Origin: Natronoarchaeum rubrum
GTDB taxonomy: Archaea; Halobacteriota; Halobacteria; Halobacteriales; Natronoarchaeaceae
NCBI RefSeq assembly: GCF_024494695.1
Contig: NZ_JANHDP010000001.1
Span: 310,001 to 374,000, forward strand
DNA length: 64,000 bases
Direction: 5' to 3'
Shown: positions 50,744-59,709 of the stretch, in pieces
Position numbering within the stretch: the first letter of the stretch is position 1
Layout of the letters: every line of letters starts with the position of its first letter
Translations under genes and position numbers: made by a program
The notes under the pieces: generated by a model
Told to the model about the DNA's origin: nothing
Database searches by the model: none
The model's input: the letters and a program-made list of their open reading frames with translations, nothing else

Positions 50744-51130
50744 TCACTTCGGTGTCCCGTAGTCGGTGTAGTCCAGCAGCAGGTGCGGGACGACGACGCC
50801 GACCGCGAAGACGACGCCGAAGATAATCTCCGACGGGAGTGCGGTCAGTTCGTGGAGTCCGAACAGCAGCGCCATCGCCAGTAGCACGAAGGCGCCGATG
50901 AGCTTGTTCTCGGCCGTTATCAGCCCTTCCCGACGGACGAGGATCGCCAGTGAAAGCACGACCAGCCCGATAACACCCACGAGAACGGCGGCGAACAGCC
51001 CGATCGAGTTCACCGCGAGGCTGTACGCCAACCCGATCCCGACCAGTAGATACCCGAGTCCGAGCGCGGCATTGCTCGCTCGGGACTCGAGCAATCCGCC
51101 GTCGTTCGATCCGACGTCAGCGGCGCACAT
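50744..51130 (-). CDS. Four-segment membrane protein of unknown function
   Basis: A 128-residue protein with four hydrophobic segments (about 20-40, 45-68, 75-92 and 98-118) and short charged loops. The N-terminal 20 residues are polar (MCAADVGSNDGG). No motif is recognised. The ATG at 51130 is preferred because the longer frame adds a basic, unlike-halophile tail. It is divergent from a 58-residue membrane protein gene. Confidence 0.65.
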   Translation of the reverse strand: MCAADVGSNDGGLLESRASNAALGLGYLLVGIGLAYSLAVNSIGLFAAVLVGVIGLVVLSLAILVRREGLITAENKLIGAFVLLAMALLFGLHELTALPSEIIFGVVFAVGVVVPHLLLDYTDYGTPK

Positions 51131-51242
51131 ATCACCAACTCCCGCCGAGTTGCCAAATAAGCACCGTCCGCGGGAACGCCGACAACCCCGGGTACTATTC
51201 TCGTTGCGAAACGATGAATTATCCCCGACGAAATGCGTCGGT

Positions 51243-51419
51243 ATGGACGACGCTGGCATCCGTCGGCGACTCGACGCGATCATCGCGCTTCAGTTGCTTT
51301 TGCTCGTGCTGGCACTCCCCGGCGGGCCGGAGATCCCCATGCTGATCGCGTCGCTCCTCGTGGTGTCTCTCGTCATCTGGGCGATCGCGTCGCTCCTGGC
51401 GCGAGCCGTCGAGGACTGA
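51243..51419 (+). CDS. Small two-segment membrane protein
   Basis: A 58-residue protein: MDDAGIRRRLDAIIALQLLLLVLALPGGPE followed by a second hydrophobic run (MLIASLLVVSLVIWAIASLLA). The first helix starts amphipathic and becomes hydrophobic. No family is recognised; the gene is in the normal halophile composition, and its ATG follows a divergent promoter region of about 110 bp. Confidence 0.6.
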   Translation: MDDAGIRRRLDAIIALQLLLLVLALPGGPEIPMLIASLLVVSLVIWAIASLLARAVED

Positions 51420-51492
51420 CGCCGCGGCGTCCCGACGCGGTCGGCGAGGGCGATTCGGCGGTTTCAAGCCACCCCTCGGCGTTGTCTCTCGT

Positions 51493-51864
51493 ATGACCGC
51501 CGAGGAGACCGTCCGCGAGTACTACGAGGCGCTTCGGCGGGGCGACCCGCTCGTCCCGTACTTTTCGGAGAGCGCGACCGTCAAGTTCGGCGTCGAGGAG
51601 TCGCTGTTCGGCGCCGACGAGATCGCGGCCGCGCTCCGGGAGCAGACGCGGACGACCGACGACTGGCACGTCGAGTCGACCGCTCTCGACGTCACCGAGC
51701 GCGAGGGGTTCGCGTGGTTCGGCGACGAGGTCGACCTGGCGTGGACCGACACGGAGACCGGACAGCGCTGGACGTTCGACACGCGGTGGAGCGCCACGCT
51801 CGAACGCGAGAACGGGGACTGGTCGTTCGTCGCGATGCACGTCAGCGCGCCGCGGAGGCTCTGA
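51493..51864 (+). CDS. SnoaL/NTF2-like protein
   Basis: A 123-residue protein with the NTF2 cone order: helix EETVREYYEALRRGD, YFSESATVKFGVEESLFGADEIAAALREQ, then four beta strands ending WSATLERENGDWSFVAMHVSAP. These serve as small-molecule pockets or isomerases; no catalytic residue is obvious. The small membrane gene begins three bases after its stop, on the same strand. Confidence 0.82.
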   Translation: MTAEETVREYYEALRRGDPLVPYFSESATVKFGVEESLFGADEIAAALREQTRTTDDWHVESTALDVTEREGFAWFGDEVDLAWTDTETGQRWTFDTRWSATLERENGDWSFVAMHVSAPRRL

Positions 51865-51866
51865 CC

Positions 51867-52073
51867 GTGGTTGGACCGACGCGCGAGGAGGCGACCGACG
51901 GCGGCGGGAACCGCTACCTCGCGAGTGCGCTCGTCGCGCTGCTCGCAGTCTCGGGTGTGACGGTCGCGCTCCAGGCGAAAGCGTCGCTCCTCGTCGTCGC
52001 ACTCTCGGGGCTGGGCGGCGTCCTCGTCGGACTCGCGTTCGTGGCGTACTTCAAGTGGTCGTTCCGTCTGTAA
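51867..52073 (+). CDS. Small two-segment membrane protein
   Basis: A 68-residue protein starting at a GTG three bases after the NTF2-like stop. A polar N-terminus (REEATDGGGNRY) precedes two membrane helices (about 18-38 and 42-62). No family is recognised. Tight spacing argues for co-translation with the NTF2-like gene. Confidence 0.6.
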   Translation: MVGPTREEATDGGGNRYLASALVALLAVSGVTVALQAKASLLVVALSGLGGVLVGLAFVAYFKWSFRL

Positions 52074-52123
52074 CGGCGACGCCACGCTACGGTCAGCGCG
52101 GCTCGCTGCGACCGGACGGCCGA

Positions 52124-53080
52124 TCAGGGGTCGACTCGCTGCACCCAGGCGTCGGGGTTGTCGAGTTCCGCGTCCGACGGGAGATACTCGGGCGACGTCC
52201 AGACGGCGTTTGCCGCTTCGATACCGCGCAGTTCCACCACGCGCTCGAAGAACGCCTTTCCGCGCTCGTACTGGCGGCGCTTCATCCCGAGGCCGAGCGC
52301 GCGCCGAACGAACTGCGCGATCGGGCCGCGGCCGCGTCGGCGGGCGTCGAGCTTCGCGCGGAGGTCGGCGTACTCGTCGTCGAAGGCGTGGTCCATCAGC
52401 AACTCGGCGTACCCCTCGACGACCGTCATCGCGGCGTCGAGCTCGCGGAACGCCTCCCGGTCGAGGCTGCCGGCGGACAGCGCCTCGATGCCCTCTTCCA
52501 TGCGTTCTTCGAGGTGATCGGAGAGCCACGGCGCCGCGCCGAACTCGGCGGCGTGGGTTACCTCGTGGAACGCGATCCAGCGGCGGAACCGATCGTACTC
52601 GACGTCGAGCGTCTCGGCTACCTTGTGGATGTTCGGGTGGACGAAGTACAGCGCGTGATCGGCGTCGCCCTCCGCGAGCAACAGCGGGTCGTACTGACCC
52701 AGCACGTTTCGCCCGAGGAAGGCGAGCATGAAGCTCATCGTGCCGGTGTTGAGTACGCGCGAGACGCCCGGCAGCGCCACCTCCGTGTGCTCCTCCAGGG
52801 GCGCCATGACTCGCGAGAACGTCTCCACGTTGGCGTCGATCCAGTGGTGGCGGTTCTGGACCTCGACGGTGCGGGGCACGTCGAACTCGACGCTGCCGAC
52901 CGCGCCCACGGCGTCGCGGGCCTCGCGGACGTCCGCCGCGTACCCCGAGCGCTCGGCCTCGCTCAGTTCGAGCGAGCCGGGGTCGGTGCTTGCCTTGGCG
53001 GCCTCGGCGACGGCGTCCCAGTCGATCGCCCCCGTTCCGGACGCCCCCGTGACCGCGCGAACGCTTCGATAGAGACTCAT
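52124..53080 (-). CDS. Zinc-dependent metalloprotease-like protein (F420-associated family)
   Basis: A 318-residue protein. HEVTH at 172-176 is a zincin active site in RWIAFHEVTHAAEFGAAPWL, and a later VVEGYAELLMDH could supply the third ligand. VNPN-type segment YFVHPNIHKVAETLDV precedes it. I recall this as the family once called coenzyme F420 biosynthesis associated, common in actinobacteria and halobacteria, with unknown substrate. ATG at 53080 fits the helix MSLYRSVRAV. Confidence 0.8.
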   Translation of the reverse strand: MSLYRSVRAVTGASGTGAIDWDAVAEAAKASTDPGSLELSEAERSGYAADVREARDAVGAVGSVEFDVPRTVEVQNRHHWIDANVETFSRVMAPLEEHTEVALPGVSRVLNTGTMSFMLAFLGRNVLGQYDPLLLAEGDADHALYFVHPNIHKVAETLDVEYDRFRRWIAFHEVTHAAEFGAAPWLSDHLEERMEEGIEALSAGSLDREAFRELDAAMTVVEGYAELLMDHAFDDEYADLRAKLDARRRGRGPIAQFVRRALGLGMKRRQYERGKAFFERVVELRGIEAANAVWTSPEYLPSDAELDNPDAWVQRVDP

Positions 53081-53180
53081 TACTCGAACGAAGGCCTCTG
53101 CGGCCAAAACCTTTCTCCCGACCGCCGTGCGCCGCCGGCGTCGCCTCGTCTCGACGCCGCTTCCGGCTCGACGCCGCCGA

Positions 53181-53474
53181 TCACTCGGTCGTCGTCTTGA
53201 ACTGGTCGAGGCGGCCGCCGGACTCCTCGCCGAGTTCTTCTTCGTCCTCGCCGCCGGAGACGTACCGCACCGCCGCCGCGATGGCGATCAGCGCCACGAG
53301 CGGGACGATCACCTTGGCGAGGCCGCCGCCGCTCTCATCGTCCTCTTCGATATCTTCGTCCAGCTCGGCGTCCTCGCCCGTCGCGATGCTGAGCAGGCCC
53401 TCTTCGCCCTCGCCGCTCGGACCGATCTGGATGTTCCCTTCGGGATTGAACTCGAACAGCGTGATCTTTGCCAT
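53181..53474 (-). CDS. Small acidic single-pass membrane protein
   Basis: A 97-residue protein: an N-terminal beta-like stretch (AKITLFEFNPEGNIQIGP), an acidic region, one membrane helix (KVIVPLVALIAIAAAVRYV, about 54-72), and a charged C-terminus (GGEDEEELGEESGGRL). It may anchor a short domain outside the membrane, orientation unknown. The start at 53474 removes a basic upstream extension. No family is recognised. Confidence 0.65.
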   Translation of the reverse strand: MAKITLFEFNPEGNIQIGPSGEGEEGLLSIATGEDAELDEDIEEDDESGGGLAKVIVPLVALIAIAAAVRYVSGGEDEEELGEESGGRLDQFKTTTE

Positions 53475-53577
53475 GTCCGGACGTTCGTCGAGGACGGACT
53501 TAGGCGTGGGGGTCACCCCCTGCAGGCGCAGGCCTCTCCGACCGAGCATTTGAAACGCTGGCCCCGCAAGTGGCGGT

Positions 53578-54639
53578 ATGGACGACCGACAGCGCGAGTT
53601 TCTCGACGACCTGCTGACGACCGCGAGCCCCTCCGGCTACGAGACCGCCGCCCAGCGCGTCTGGGTCGACTACGTCTCCGAGTTCGCCGACGACGTTCGG
53701 ACCGACGAGTACGGCAACGCGGTCGCGGTGCTGGAGGGCGGCGACCCGACGGTGGCGATCGCCGGGCACGCCGACGAGATCGGATTTATAGTCCGGCGGA
53801 TCGACGACGACGGGTTCGTCCACCTCGGACGGATCGGCGGCTCGGACAAGTCGGTCTCGAAGGGCCAGCACGTCACGATCCACGGCGCCGACGGCCCGGT
53901 TAGCGGCGTCGTCGGCCAGACCGCAATCCACCTCCGCGAGGAAGGCGACGACGGGTACGACGACGTGCGCGAGCAACACGTCGACATCGGCGTCGAGGAC
54001 GGCGAGTCGGCCCGCGACCTCGTCGAGGTCGGCGACCCGATCACCGTCTCGACGACGATCGAGGATCTCGAAGGCGACCGGCTCGCCGCGCGCGGCGTCG
54101 ACAACCGCGTCGGCGTCTGGACCGCCGCCGAGGCGCTCCGCCGAGCGGCCGAGCGGGACGTCGACGCGACGGTCTGTGCGGTCAGCACCGTTCAGGAGGA
54201 AGTCGGCCTTCAGGGCGCGCGCATGGTCGGGTTCGACCTCGCGCCGGACGCCGTGGTGGCTGTCGACGTGACCCACGCAGCCGACCATCCCGGCGCGCCG
54301 AACGACCGGACGGGCGACGTGTCGCTGGGCGAGGGGCCGGTCGTCACGCGCGGGAGCGCGAACCACCCGGTCGTCGTCGACGCCGTTCGCGAAGCCGCCG
54401 AAAGCGAGGACGTGGACGTCCAGCTCGAAGCGGCGGGCATCCGGACCGGCACCGACGCCGACGCGTTCTACGTCCAGCAGGGCGGGATCCCCTCGCTCAA
54501 CCTCGGACTGCCGAACCGCTACATGCACACGCCGGTCGAGGTGATCGACGCGTCCGATCTGGACGCCGCCGCCGCACTGCTCGCCGGCTTCGCCGAGCTG
54601 GCCGGCGAGTACGAGGAGTTCGGCGTCGACCTGTCCTGA
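53578..54639 (+). CDS. M42-family aminopeptidase (TET-like)
   Basis: A 353-residue metallopeptidase. Metal ligands appear as H64 (IAGHADEIGF), Asp in ARGVDNRVGVW, the Glu pair in VSTVQEEVGLQGAR, the Asp in VVAVDVTHA, and the final His in RYMHTPVEVI. This is the dodecameric TET aminopeptidase/deblocking family, which trims peptides left by the proteasome. The N-terminal SPSGYETAAQRV is typical. It ends one base before the ABC permease stop on the other strand. Confidence 0.92.
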   Translation: MDDRQREFLDDLLTTASPSGYETAAQRVWVDYVSEFADDVRTDEYGNAVAVLEGGDPTVAIAGHADEIGFIVRRIDDDGFVHLGRIGGSDKSVSKGQHVTIHGADGPVSGVVGQTAIHLREEGDDGYDDVREQHVDIGVEDGESARDLVEVGDPITVSTTIEDLEGDRLAARGVDNRVGVWTAAEALRRAAERDVDATVCAVSTVQEEVGLQGARMVGFDLAPDAVVAVDVTHAADHPGAPNDRTGDVSLGEGPVVTRGSANHPVVVDAVREAAESEDVDVQLEAAGIRTGTDADAFYVQQGGIPSLNLGLPNRYMHTPVEVIDASDLDAAAALLAGFAELAGEYEEFGVDLS

Positions 54640-54640
54640 C

Positions 54641-55498
54641 TCAGGTCGCGCTCGCGCTACTGGCCCGCGCCAGCAGCGAGACGGCGATCGTGCCAGAAAT
54701 GAGGTTCAGCGCGACCAGCACGCCCACGGCCGGAACGAGCGTGTCGTAGATGCCGCCGAAGCGCGTCACCTCCAGAACGGTCATCACGTCCTCGCCCAGC
54801 ACCAGCGCCCGGATCGCGTCGACGCCGTAGGTCACCGGATTGAACGTCGCCAGCGTCTCGACGCCGTCGGTCATCGGGATGAACGCTGGCGAGAGAAACA
54901 GCAGCGGAAACATGAACAGCATCGTCGCGGCGTTGACCACCTCCTCGTCGCCGGTCACGACCCCGATCGCGTTCGCGATCGACACGAACAGGCCGGCGAC
55001 GAGCAGGCAGATTCCGACGACGCCGACGACGCCCGCCAGTCCCGTCCGGACGGTCGCGCCCGCCGCGACGCCGAACCCGAGGACGACGAGCACCTGCACG
55101 ACGATACGAAGCAGCTCCGAGGCGGACTTGCCGGCGAGTACCGCCGTCCAGCTCATCGGGGACGCCACGGTCTTCTCGAACATGCCGCTCTCGAGGTCGC
55201 CGACCAGCCCCATCCCCGAGTTGAACGACGACCCGATCGTCGCCTGTAGCAACACCGCCGGGAGCAGGTACGTGACGTAGTCGACGCCGGTAAAGCCCGC
55301 ACGTTCCAGCGCGATCTCGCCGACGTCACCGAACACCGTCGCGAACAGGAGCAGCGATAGCGCCCCGACGACGATTTCGACGACGAACGCGGTCGGGCTC
55401 CGTACCACCTTGCGGTTCCACCGTCTGAAGTTGACGAAGACGTCGCCGGCGAACGTGTTCCCCGTCGGCGCCTCGGCGTCGATGTCCGTCGCGCTCAT
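54641..55498 (-). CDS. ABC-2 type transporter permease
   Basis: A 285-residue permease with six membrane segments; the first follows a soluble N-terminus (NTFAGDVFVNFRRWNRKVVRSPTAF). The motif AMLFMFPLLFLSPAFIPM and MTDGVETLATFNPVTYGVDAIRALV is the ABC-2 signature near the fifth and sixth helices. It should partner the ATP-binding protein encoded just upstream; its ATG overlaps that gene's stop. The substrate, perhaps a drug, lipid or polysaccharide precursor, is unknown. Confidence 0.92.
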   Translation of the reverse strand: MSATDIDAEAPTGNTFAGDVFVNFRRWNRKVVRSPTAFVVEIVVGALSLLLFATVFGDVGEIALERAGFTGVDYVTYLLPAVLLQATIGSSFNSGMGLVGDLESGMFEKTVASPMSWTAVLAGKSASELLRIVVQVLVVLGFGVAAGATVRTGLAGVVGVVGICLLVAGLFVSIANAIGVVTGDEEVVNAATMLFMFPLLFLSPAFIPMTDGVETLATFNPVTYGVDAIRALVLGEDVMTVLEVTRFGGIYDTLVPAVGVLVALNLISGTIAVSLLARASSASAT

Positions 55499-56589
55499 GC
55501 CGCCTCCTCCTCGCTGGCCGCGTCGAGGTCGTCGGTTCTCCCGTCGGCGATCGCCAGAAAGACGTCGTCGAGCGTCGGCTCCTCGATGTCGAACCCGGTC
55601 ACGGTGATGCCAGCCTCGCGGAGCGCGACGAGCAGGTCCGGTCCCAGTTTGCCGGCGTCGGGGGCGGAGACGCCGACGCCGGCGTCCGTCGCCTCGACTG
55701 ACGCCGCCGGTCCGAGGACGCCGCTGTCGCGAGCGACCGTCGTTGCCGACTCGACGGCTCGTCGTCCCCCGTCGACCTCGATCTCGGCGCGTTCGCCGCC
55801 GATGCGGCGCTTCAACTCGTCGGGGGTGCCGTCCGCGACGATGGCGCCGTCGCGGATGACCGCCAGCCGATCACACAGCGCGTCCGCCTCCTCCAGATAC
55901 TGAGTCGTGAGAAATATCGTCGTCCCCGCGTCGTTGATGCGCTCGAAGTAGTCCCAGAGTCGGTTCCGCGCCTTCGGATCGAGGCCCGTCGTCGGTTCGT
56001 CCAGAAAAACCAGCTCGGGGTCGTGGACGAGCGCGGTCGCGGCGTCGAGGCGCTTTTTCATCCCTCCGGAGAACCGCTCGGCCGGCACGTCCGCGACGTC
56101 AGCGAGATCCACGAGATCGAGCAGTTCCTCGATCCGCTCGTCTCGCCGACGGCGCGCGACGCCGTAGGCTGCGCACGCGAACTCGAGATTCTCGCGCGCA
56201 CTCAGCTCCTCGTCGACGCTGGTCTCCTGGGCCATGTAGCCGACGGACGCCCTGACGGCCGTTCGTGCCTCGGCCACGTCGTAGCCGTTGACGACCACGG
56301 TGCCGCCGGTCGGTTCCAGCAGCGTCGCCAGCACCTTGATCGTCGTCGTCTTGCCGGCGCCGTTCGGGCCGAGGAAGCCGAAAAATTCACCATCGGGAAC
56401 CGTCAGTGAGATGTCGCGTATCGCTTCCGTCCCGTCCCCGTAGGTCAGCGAGAGGCTGTCCACTGCGATCGACAGTGAGATTCCGTTCGCTCCGTCGTCT
56501 GATTCGTCCACCGGGGCGGTCTGCCGGTCCGCGACGTCGGTTGGTTCCTCCGCATCGCCGTCGGTCTGGTTCCGTGATGTTCTCGACAT
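55495..56589 (-). CDS. ABC transporter ATP-binding protein (DrrA-like)
   Basis: A 364-residue ATPase. Walker A is GPNGAGKT (74-81), the signature is FSGGMKKRLD, Walker B LVFLDEPTTGLDP, and the switch His lies after TTQYLEEADALCDRL. The C-terminal DUF4162-like extension (ITVTGFDIEEPTLDDVFLAI) marks daunorubicin-type exporters. A polar 40-residue N-terminus precedes the fold. The start ATG at 56589 is the only reasonable one. It is divergent from an HTH regulator, probably its controller. Confidence 0.93.
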   Translation of the reverse strand: MSRTSRNQTDGDAEEPTDVADRQTAPVDESDDGANGISLSIAVDSLSLTYGDGTEAIRDISLTVPDGEFFGFLGPNGAGKTTTIKVLATLLEPTGGTVVVNGYDVAEARTAVRASVGYMAQETSVDEELSARENLEFACAAYGVARRRRDERIEELLDLVDLADVADVPAERFSGGMKKRLDAATALVHDPELVFLDEPTTGLDPKARNRLWDYFERINDAGTTIFLTTQYLEEADALCDRLAVIRDGAIVADGTPDELKRRIGGERAEIEVDGGRRAVESATTVARDSGVLGPAASVEATDAGVGVSAPDAGKLGPDLLVALREAGITVTGFDIEEPTLDDVFLAIADGRTDDLDAASEEEAA

Positions 56590-56650
56590 CGTCTCGGAAG
56601 ATGCTACTGGCGTCTCGACGGAGAGCGTTCCGTGAGGTATAGAAGCGCCC

Positions 56651-56659
56651 TTTATTAAT
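56651..56659 (+). promoter_or_regulatory. TATA box of the divergent HTH regulator
   Basis: tttattaat is 24-32 bp upstream of the GTG at 56683, predicting a leaderless mRNA. The 93-bp region is shared with the exporter operon on the other strand. Confidence 0.6.
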
Positions 56660-56682
56660 GGCGACGAACGACGAGATAACCC

Positions 56683-57357
56683 GTGAAACACATTCGAGCG
56701 AGTGCCCGGATCGACCCCGAACGGGCGCCGGCGTTTTTCAATTTGCTCGCGAACACGCCCGAGGTGGAGGAGGCCCGCATACTGGAGGCGAACACTACCA
56801 TCGACGGGGTCGAGACGCTGCTGTTCGCCATCAACGGCGACGCCGCGGCGTTCTCCGCGGAGGCTATCGACACTCCCGGCGTCGAGTCGGTGCAGGTCTC
56901 CGAGATCGACGACCGGCGGGCGTACGCTCTCCTCGTGATGCGACCCCTGGAGACGCCGCTGTTCGATGCGATCCACGAAGCCGGCCACCAGGGCGGCTTC
57001 GTTCTCCGGACGCCTGTCGTCTACCGCGACGGAGCCATGCACGGTCGAGTCGTGGGTGACACCGGACCGCTGCAGGACGCCATCGAGAACGTGCCCGACG
57101 CGATCGACGTCCGGATCGACGAGATCGGGCGCTTCCGCGGCACTCGGGACGACCCGGCGACCGCGCTGTCCGACCGGCAACACGAGGCGCTCCAGGTTGC
57201 ACAAGAGCTTGGGTACTACGACCAGCCGCGCGGCGCGACCCACGAGGAGATCGCCGAGGAACTCGGCTGTGCTCCCCAGACGGCCAGCGATCACCTCCAG
57301 AAAGCCGAGGCGAAGCTCGTCGACGCCGCCCTGGACGGTCCCGGCCCGACCGGCTGA
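56683..57357 (+). CDS. Bat-type HTH regulator next to the ABC exporter
   Basis: A 224-residue regulator starting at GTG. The N-terminal part (KHIRASARIDPERAPAFFNLLANTPEVEEARILEAN, then strands) looks like a small ligand-binding module; the C-terminus is HTH_10: LSDRQHEALQVAQELGYYDQPRGATHEEIAEELGCAPQTASDHLQKAEAKLV. Its divergence from an exporter suggests it controls that operon. Regulatory direction is not known. Confidence 0.9.
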   Translation: MKHIRASARIDPERAPAFFNLLANTPEVEEARILEANTTIDGVETLLFAINGDAAAFSAEAIDTPGVESVQVSEIDDRRAYALLVMRPLETPLFDAIHEAGHQGGFVLRTPVVYRDGAMHGRVVGDTGPLQDAIENVPDAIDVRIDEIGRFRGTRDDPATALSDRQHEALQVAQELGYYDQPRGATHEEIAEELGCAPQTASDHLQKAEAKLVDAALDGPGPTG

Positions 57358-57506
57358 CAGCCGGGACCACTGCTGCAGCACGTTCCCGTCGAATCGCCCC
57401 ACAGAACGCCTTCGACACCGGTGTGGGCCGATCTGAGGCAGTCGAACCCCGCCGGCGTCGACTCTCCACCGGTACGTTTATACGCACGTCGGGTGCGAAT
57501 TGGCGT

Positions 57507-57746
57507 ATGAGCGGACGACCGCTGGACGTGCTCGAGGCGTCACTCGGCGACGACGTACAGGTGCAGCTCAAGGGGGGCGAAATCTTCGAGGGGACCCTCG
57601 CCGGCTACGATCAGCACATGAATCTCGTGCTGGAAGACGCCGTCGAGGGGTCCGCGAGCGACACGCCCGACACCGTCTCCGAGGAGGAGTCGGTCGAAGA
57701 CACAACCATTATACGCGGCGATAACGTCGTTTCGATCAATCCATGA
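57507..57746 (+). CDS. Sm-like archaeal protein (LSm)
   Basis: A 79-residue Sm-fold protein that forms rings on U-rich RNA. Sm motif 1 is [29 protein letters not shown] and motif 2 [13 protein letters not shown] Ser/Glu/Asp loop between strands (residues 47-63) is acidic and longer than usual. A tttata element (57477-57482) lies about 25 bp before the ATG. Its stop overlaps the start of rpl37e (ATGA). Confidence 0.93.
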   Translation: MSGRPLDVLEASLGDDVQVQLKGGEIFEGTLAGYDQHMNLVLEDAVEGSASDTPDTVSEEESVEDTTIIRGDNVVSINP

Positions 57747-57916
57747 CTGGTGCAGGAACCCCGAGCCAGGGCAAAAAGAACAAGACGACTCACGTGAAGT
57801 GCCGCCGCTGCGGCGAGAAGTCCTACCACGTGAAGAAAAAGAAGTGCTCGTCGTGTGGCTTCGGCAAGTCCGCCAAGCGCCGCGGCTACGAGTGGCAGTC
57901 GAAGGCCGGCGAGTAA
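57743..57916 (+). CDS. rpl37e: 50S ribosomal protein eL37
   Basis: A 57-residue ribosomal protein read directly from the sequence: ATG at 57743 overlapping the lsm stop, stop TAA at 57914-57916. [20 protein letters not shown] opens it; the zinc ribbon is [12 protein letters not shown]...KKCSSCGFG, and the end is [12 protein letters not shown]. It binds 23S rRNA at the subunit base. It is basic, unlike most proteins in the window. lsm-rpl37e coupling is common in archaea. Confidence 0.95.
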   Translation: MTGAGTPSQGKKNKTTHVKCRRCGEKSYHVKKKKCSSCGFGKSAKRRGYEWQSKAGE

Positions 57917-58117
57917 TCTCGACCGTTCTTTCTTCTCGTTCGTCGACCGCGTAGCGTCGGCTTCATCGATCGCTAAAGAGGAGCATCCCCTCGCAGCGCG
58001 ACTGCCGAGATAATCGGACGCCTGGCGAACGCGGGATGCCCAATCACCTCATTCCGACCACCCTGACCGGCCACGCTAGCGTCGCGCCGTCGCGTCGGTC
58101 GACGGTGCTGTCGTATG

Positions 58118-58127
58118 CACGATCGTG
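58118..58127. promoter_or_regulatory. Palindrome upstream of purF
   Basis: CACGATCGTG is a perfect 10-bp palindrome extended by partly matching tatg/tata flanks, 43 bp upstream of the purF TATA (aggatttatc, 58171-58180), which itself predicts a leaderless purF mRNA starting near 58203. It may be an activator or repressor site; no regulator is known. Confidence 0.4.
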
Positions 58128-58204
58128 TATAGTATTTGCCGGTGGACGCCCCGGTCGAAACACATTTGCGAGGATTTATCCCCGATGGTCGGGTACGAAC
58201 GCCC

Positions 58205-59680
58205 ATGTCAGACGGGCGGGTCGCGAACCCGGACGGTATGACCGAGAAGTGCGGCGTCGTCGGCGTCTCGCTGCGAGACCGCGCCGCCGCGCGGCCGCTT
58301 TACTACTCCCTGTACGCGCTCCAGCACCGCGGCCAGGAGTCGGCAGGCGTAATCACGCACGACGGCTTCCAGCAACACACCCACGTCGAGATGGGGCTGG
58401 TCGGCGACGCGTTCGACCAGTCCGACGTCGAGGAGCTCAACGGCTCGGTCGGGATCGGCCACGTCCGCTACCCGACGGCGGGCAGCGTCGACTCCTCGTG
58501 CGCGCAGCCGTTCTCGGTGTCGTTCAAGAGCGGGTCGCTCGGGCTCTCCCACAACGGCAACCTCGTCAACGCCGACGAGATCCGAGACGAGCTCGCGAAC
58601 ATGGGCCACGCCTTTACTTCCGATGGCGACACCGAAGTGATCGCCCACGACCTCGCGCGGAACCTGCTGGAGGAGGACCTCGTGCGCGCTGTGAAGCGGA
58701 CGATGGAGCGGATCCACGGCTCGTACTCGCTGACGATCATGCACGACGACACCGTGCTGGGCGTCCGCGACCCCGAAGGAAATCGGCCACTCTGTATCGG
58801 CGAACTCGAAGACGGCTACATCCTCGCTAGCGAGAGCGCCGCCATCGACACGCTCGACGGCGAGCTCGTCCGCGACGTCGAGCCCGGCGAGCTGGTCGTC
58901 CTCCACAAGGACGGGACAGGCTACGACACCTATCAGCTGTTCGACCGCGACGACACGGCTCACTGCTTCTTCGAACACGTCTACTTCGCGCGCCCCGACA
59001 GCGTCATCGACGAGAAGCTGGTCTACGAGGTGCGCCGCGAACTGGGCCGCCAGCTCTGGTCCGAAAGCGGCGTCGAATCCGACGTCGTGATGCCGGTCCC
59101 CGACTCGGGGCGGGCCTTCGCCAGCGGCTACGCCGAGGCCGCACAGGAAGAGGGCGAGGATCTGGAGTTCGCCGAGGGGCTGATGAAGAACCGCTACGTC
59201 GGCCGAACGTTCATCATGCCGACGCAGGACGAGCGCGAGCGCGCGGTGCGCCTGAAGCTCAACCCGATCAAGAGCACGATCGAGGGCAAGACCGTCACGA
59301 TCATCGACGACAGCATCGTACGGGGCACGACCTCGACGCAGCTCATCCAGCTTCTCAAAGACGTCGGCGCCGAGGAAGTTCACGTCCGGATCGGCGCGCC
59401 CCAGATCATCGCGCCCTGCTACATGGGCATCGACATGGCGACCCGTGAGGAGCTGATCGCGTCCGACCGCTCGACAGAAGAGATTCGCGAGGAGATTCAG
59501 GCCGACAGCCTCTCGTATCTCTCGATCGACGCCGTCGCCGAGGCGCTGGACTCCTCGCGGGGCGATCTCTGTCTGGGCTGTGTCACCGGCGAGTACCCCT
59601 ACGACATCGAGGGCGAGGAGACCGACCGCGACGTCACCCGCCCGGAGATCGAGGGAGCGTCGCCGCTGGCCGACGACTGA
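58205..59680 (+). CDS. purF: Amidophosphoribosyltransferase
   Basis: A 491-residue class II glutamine amidotransferase that commits PRPP to purine synthesis. After a propeptide of about 15 residues, EKCGVVGVSLRDRAA has the catalytic N-terminal Cys, which would be exposed by cleavage. HRGQESAG, GHVRYPTAG and GLSHNGNLVNA are NTN landmarks; VTIIDDSIVRGTTS is the PRPP loop. The C-terminal CLGCVTGEYPYD and two more Cys hint at an FeS or metal site as in the Bacillus enzyme. The first ATG at 58205 is used. Confidence 0.94.
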   Translation: MSDGRVANPDGMTEKCGVVGVSLRDRAAARPLYYSLYALQHRGQESAGVITHDGFQQHTHVEMGLVGDAFDQSDVEELNGSVGIGHVRYPTAGSVDSSCAQPFSVSFKSGSLGLSHNGNLVNADEIRDELANMGHAFTSDGDTEVIAHDLARNLLEEDLVRAVKRTMERIHGSYSLTIMHDDTVLGVRDPEGNRPLCIGELEDGYILASESAAIDTLDGELVRDVEPGELVVLHKDGTGYDTYQLFDRDDTAHCFFEHVYFARPDSVIDEKLVYEVRRELGRQLWSESGVESDVVMPVPDSGRAFASGYAEAAQEEGEDLEFAEGLMKNRYVGRTFIMPTQDERERAVRLKLNPIKSTIEGKTVTIIDDSIVRGTTSTQLIQLLKDVGAEEVHVRIGAPQIIAPCYMGIDMATREELIASDRSTEEIREEIQADSLSYLSIDAVAEALDSSRGDLCLGCVTGEYPYDIEGEETDRDVTRPEIEGASPLADD

Positions 59681-59709
59681 GCGCGCTCGTTCTGCCGCAA
59701 GATTCTATC

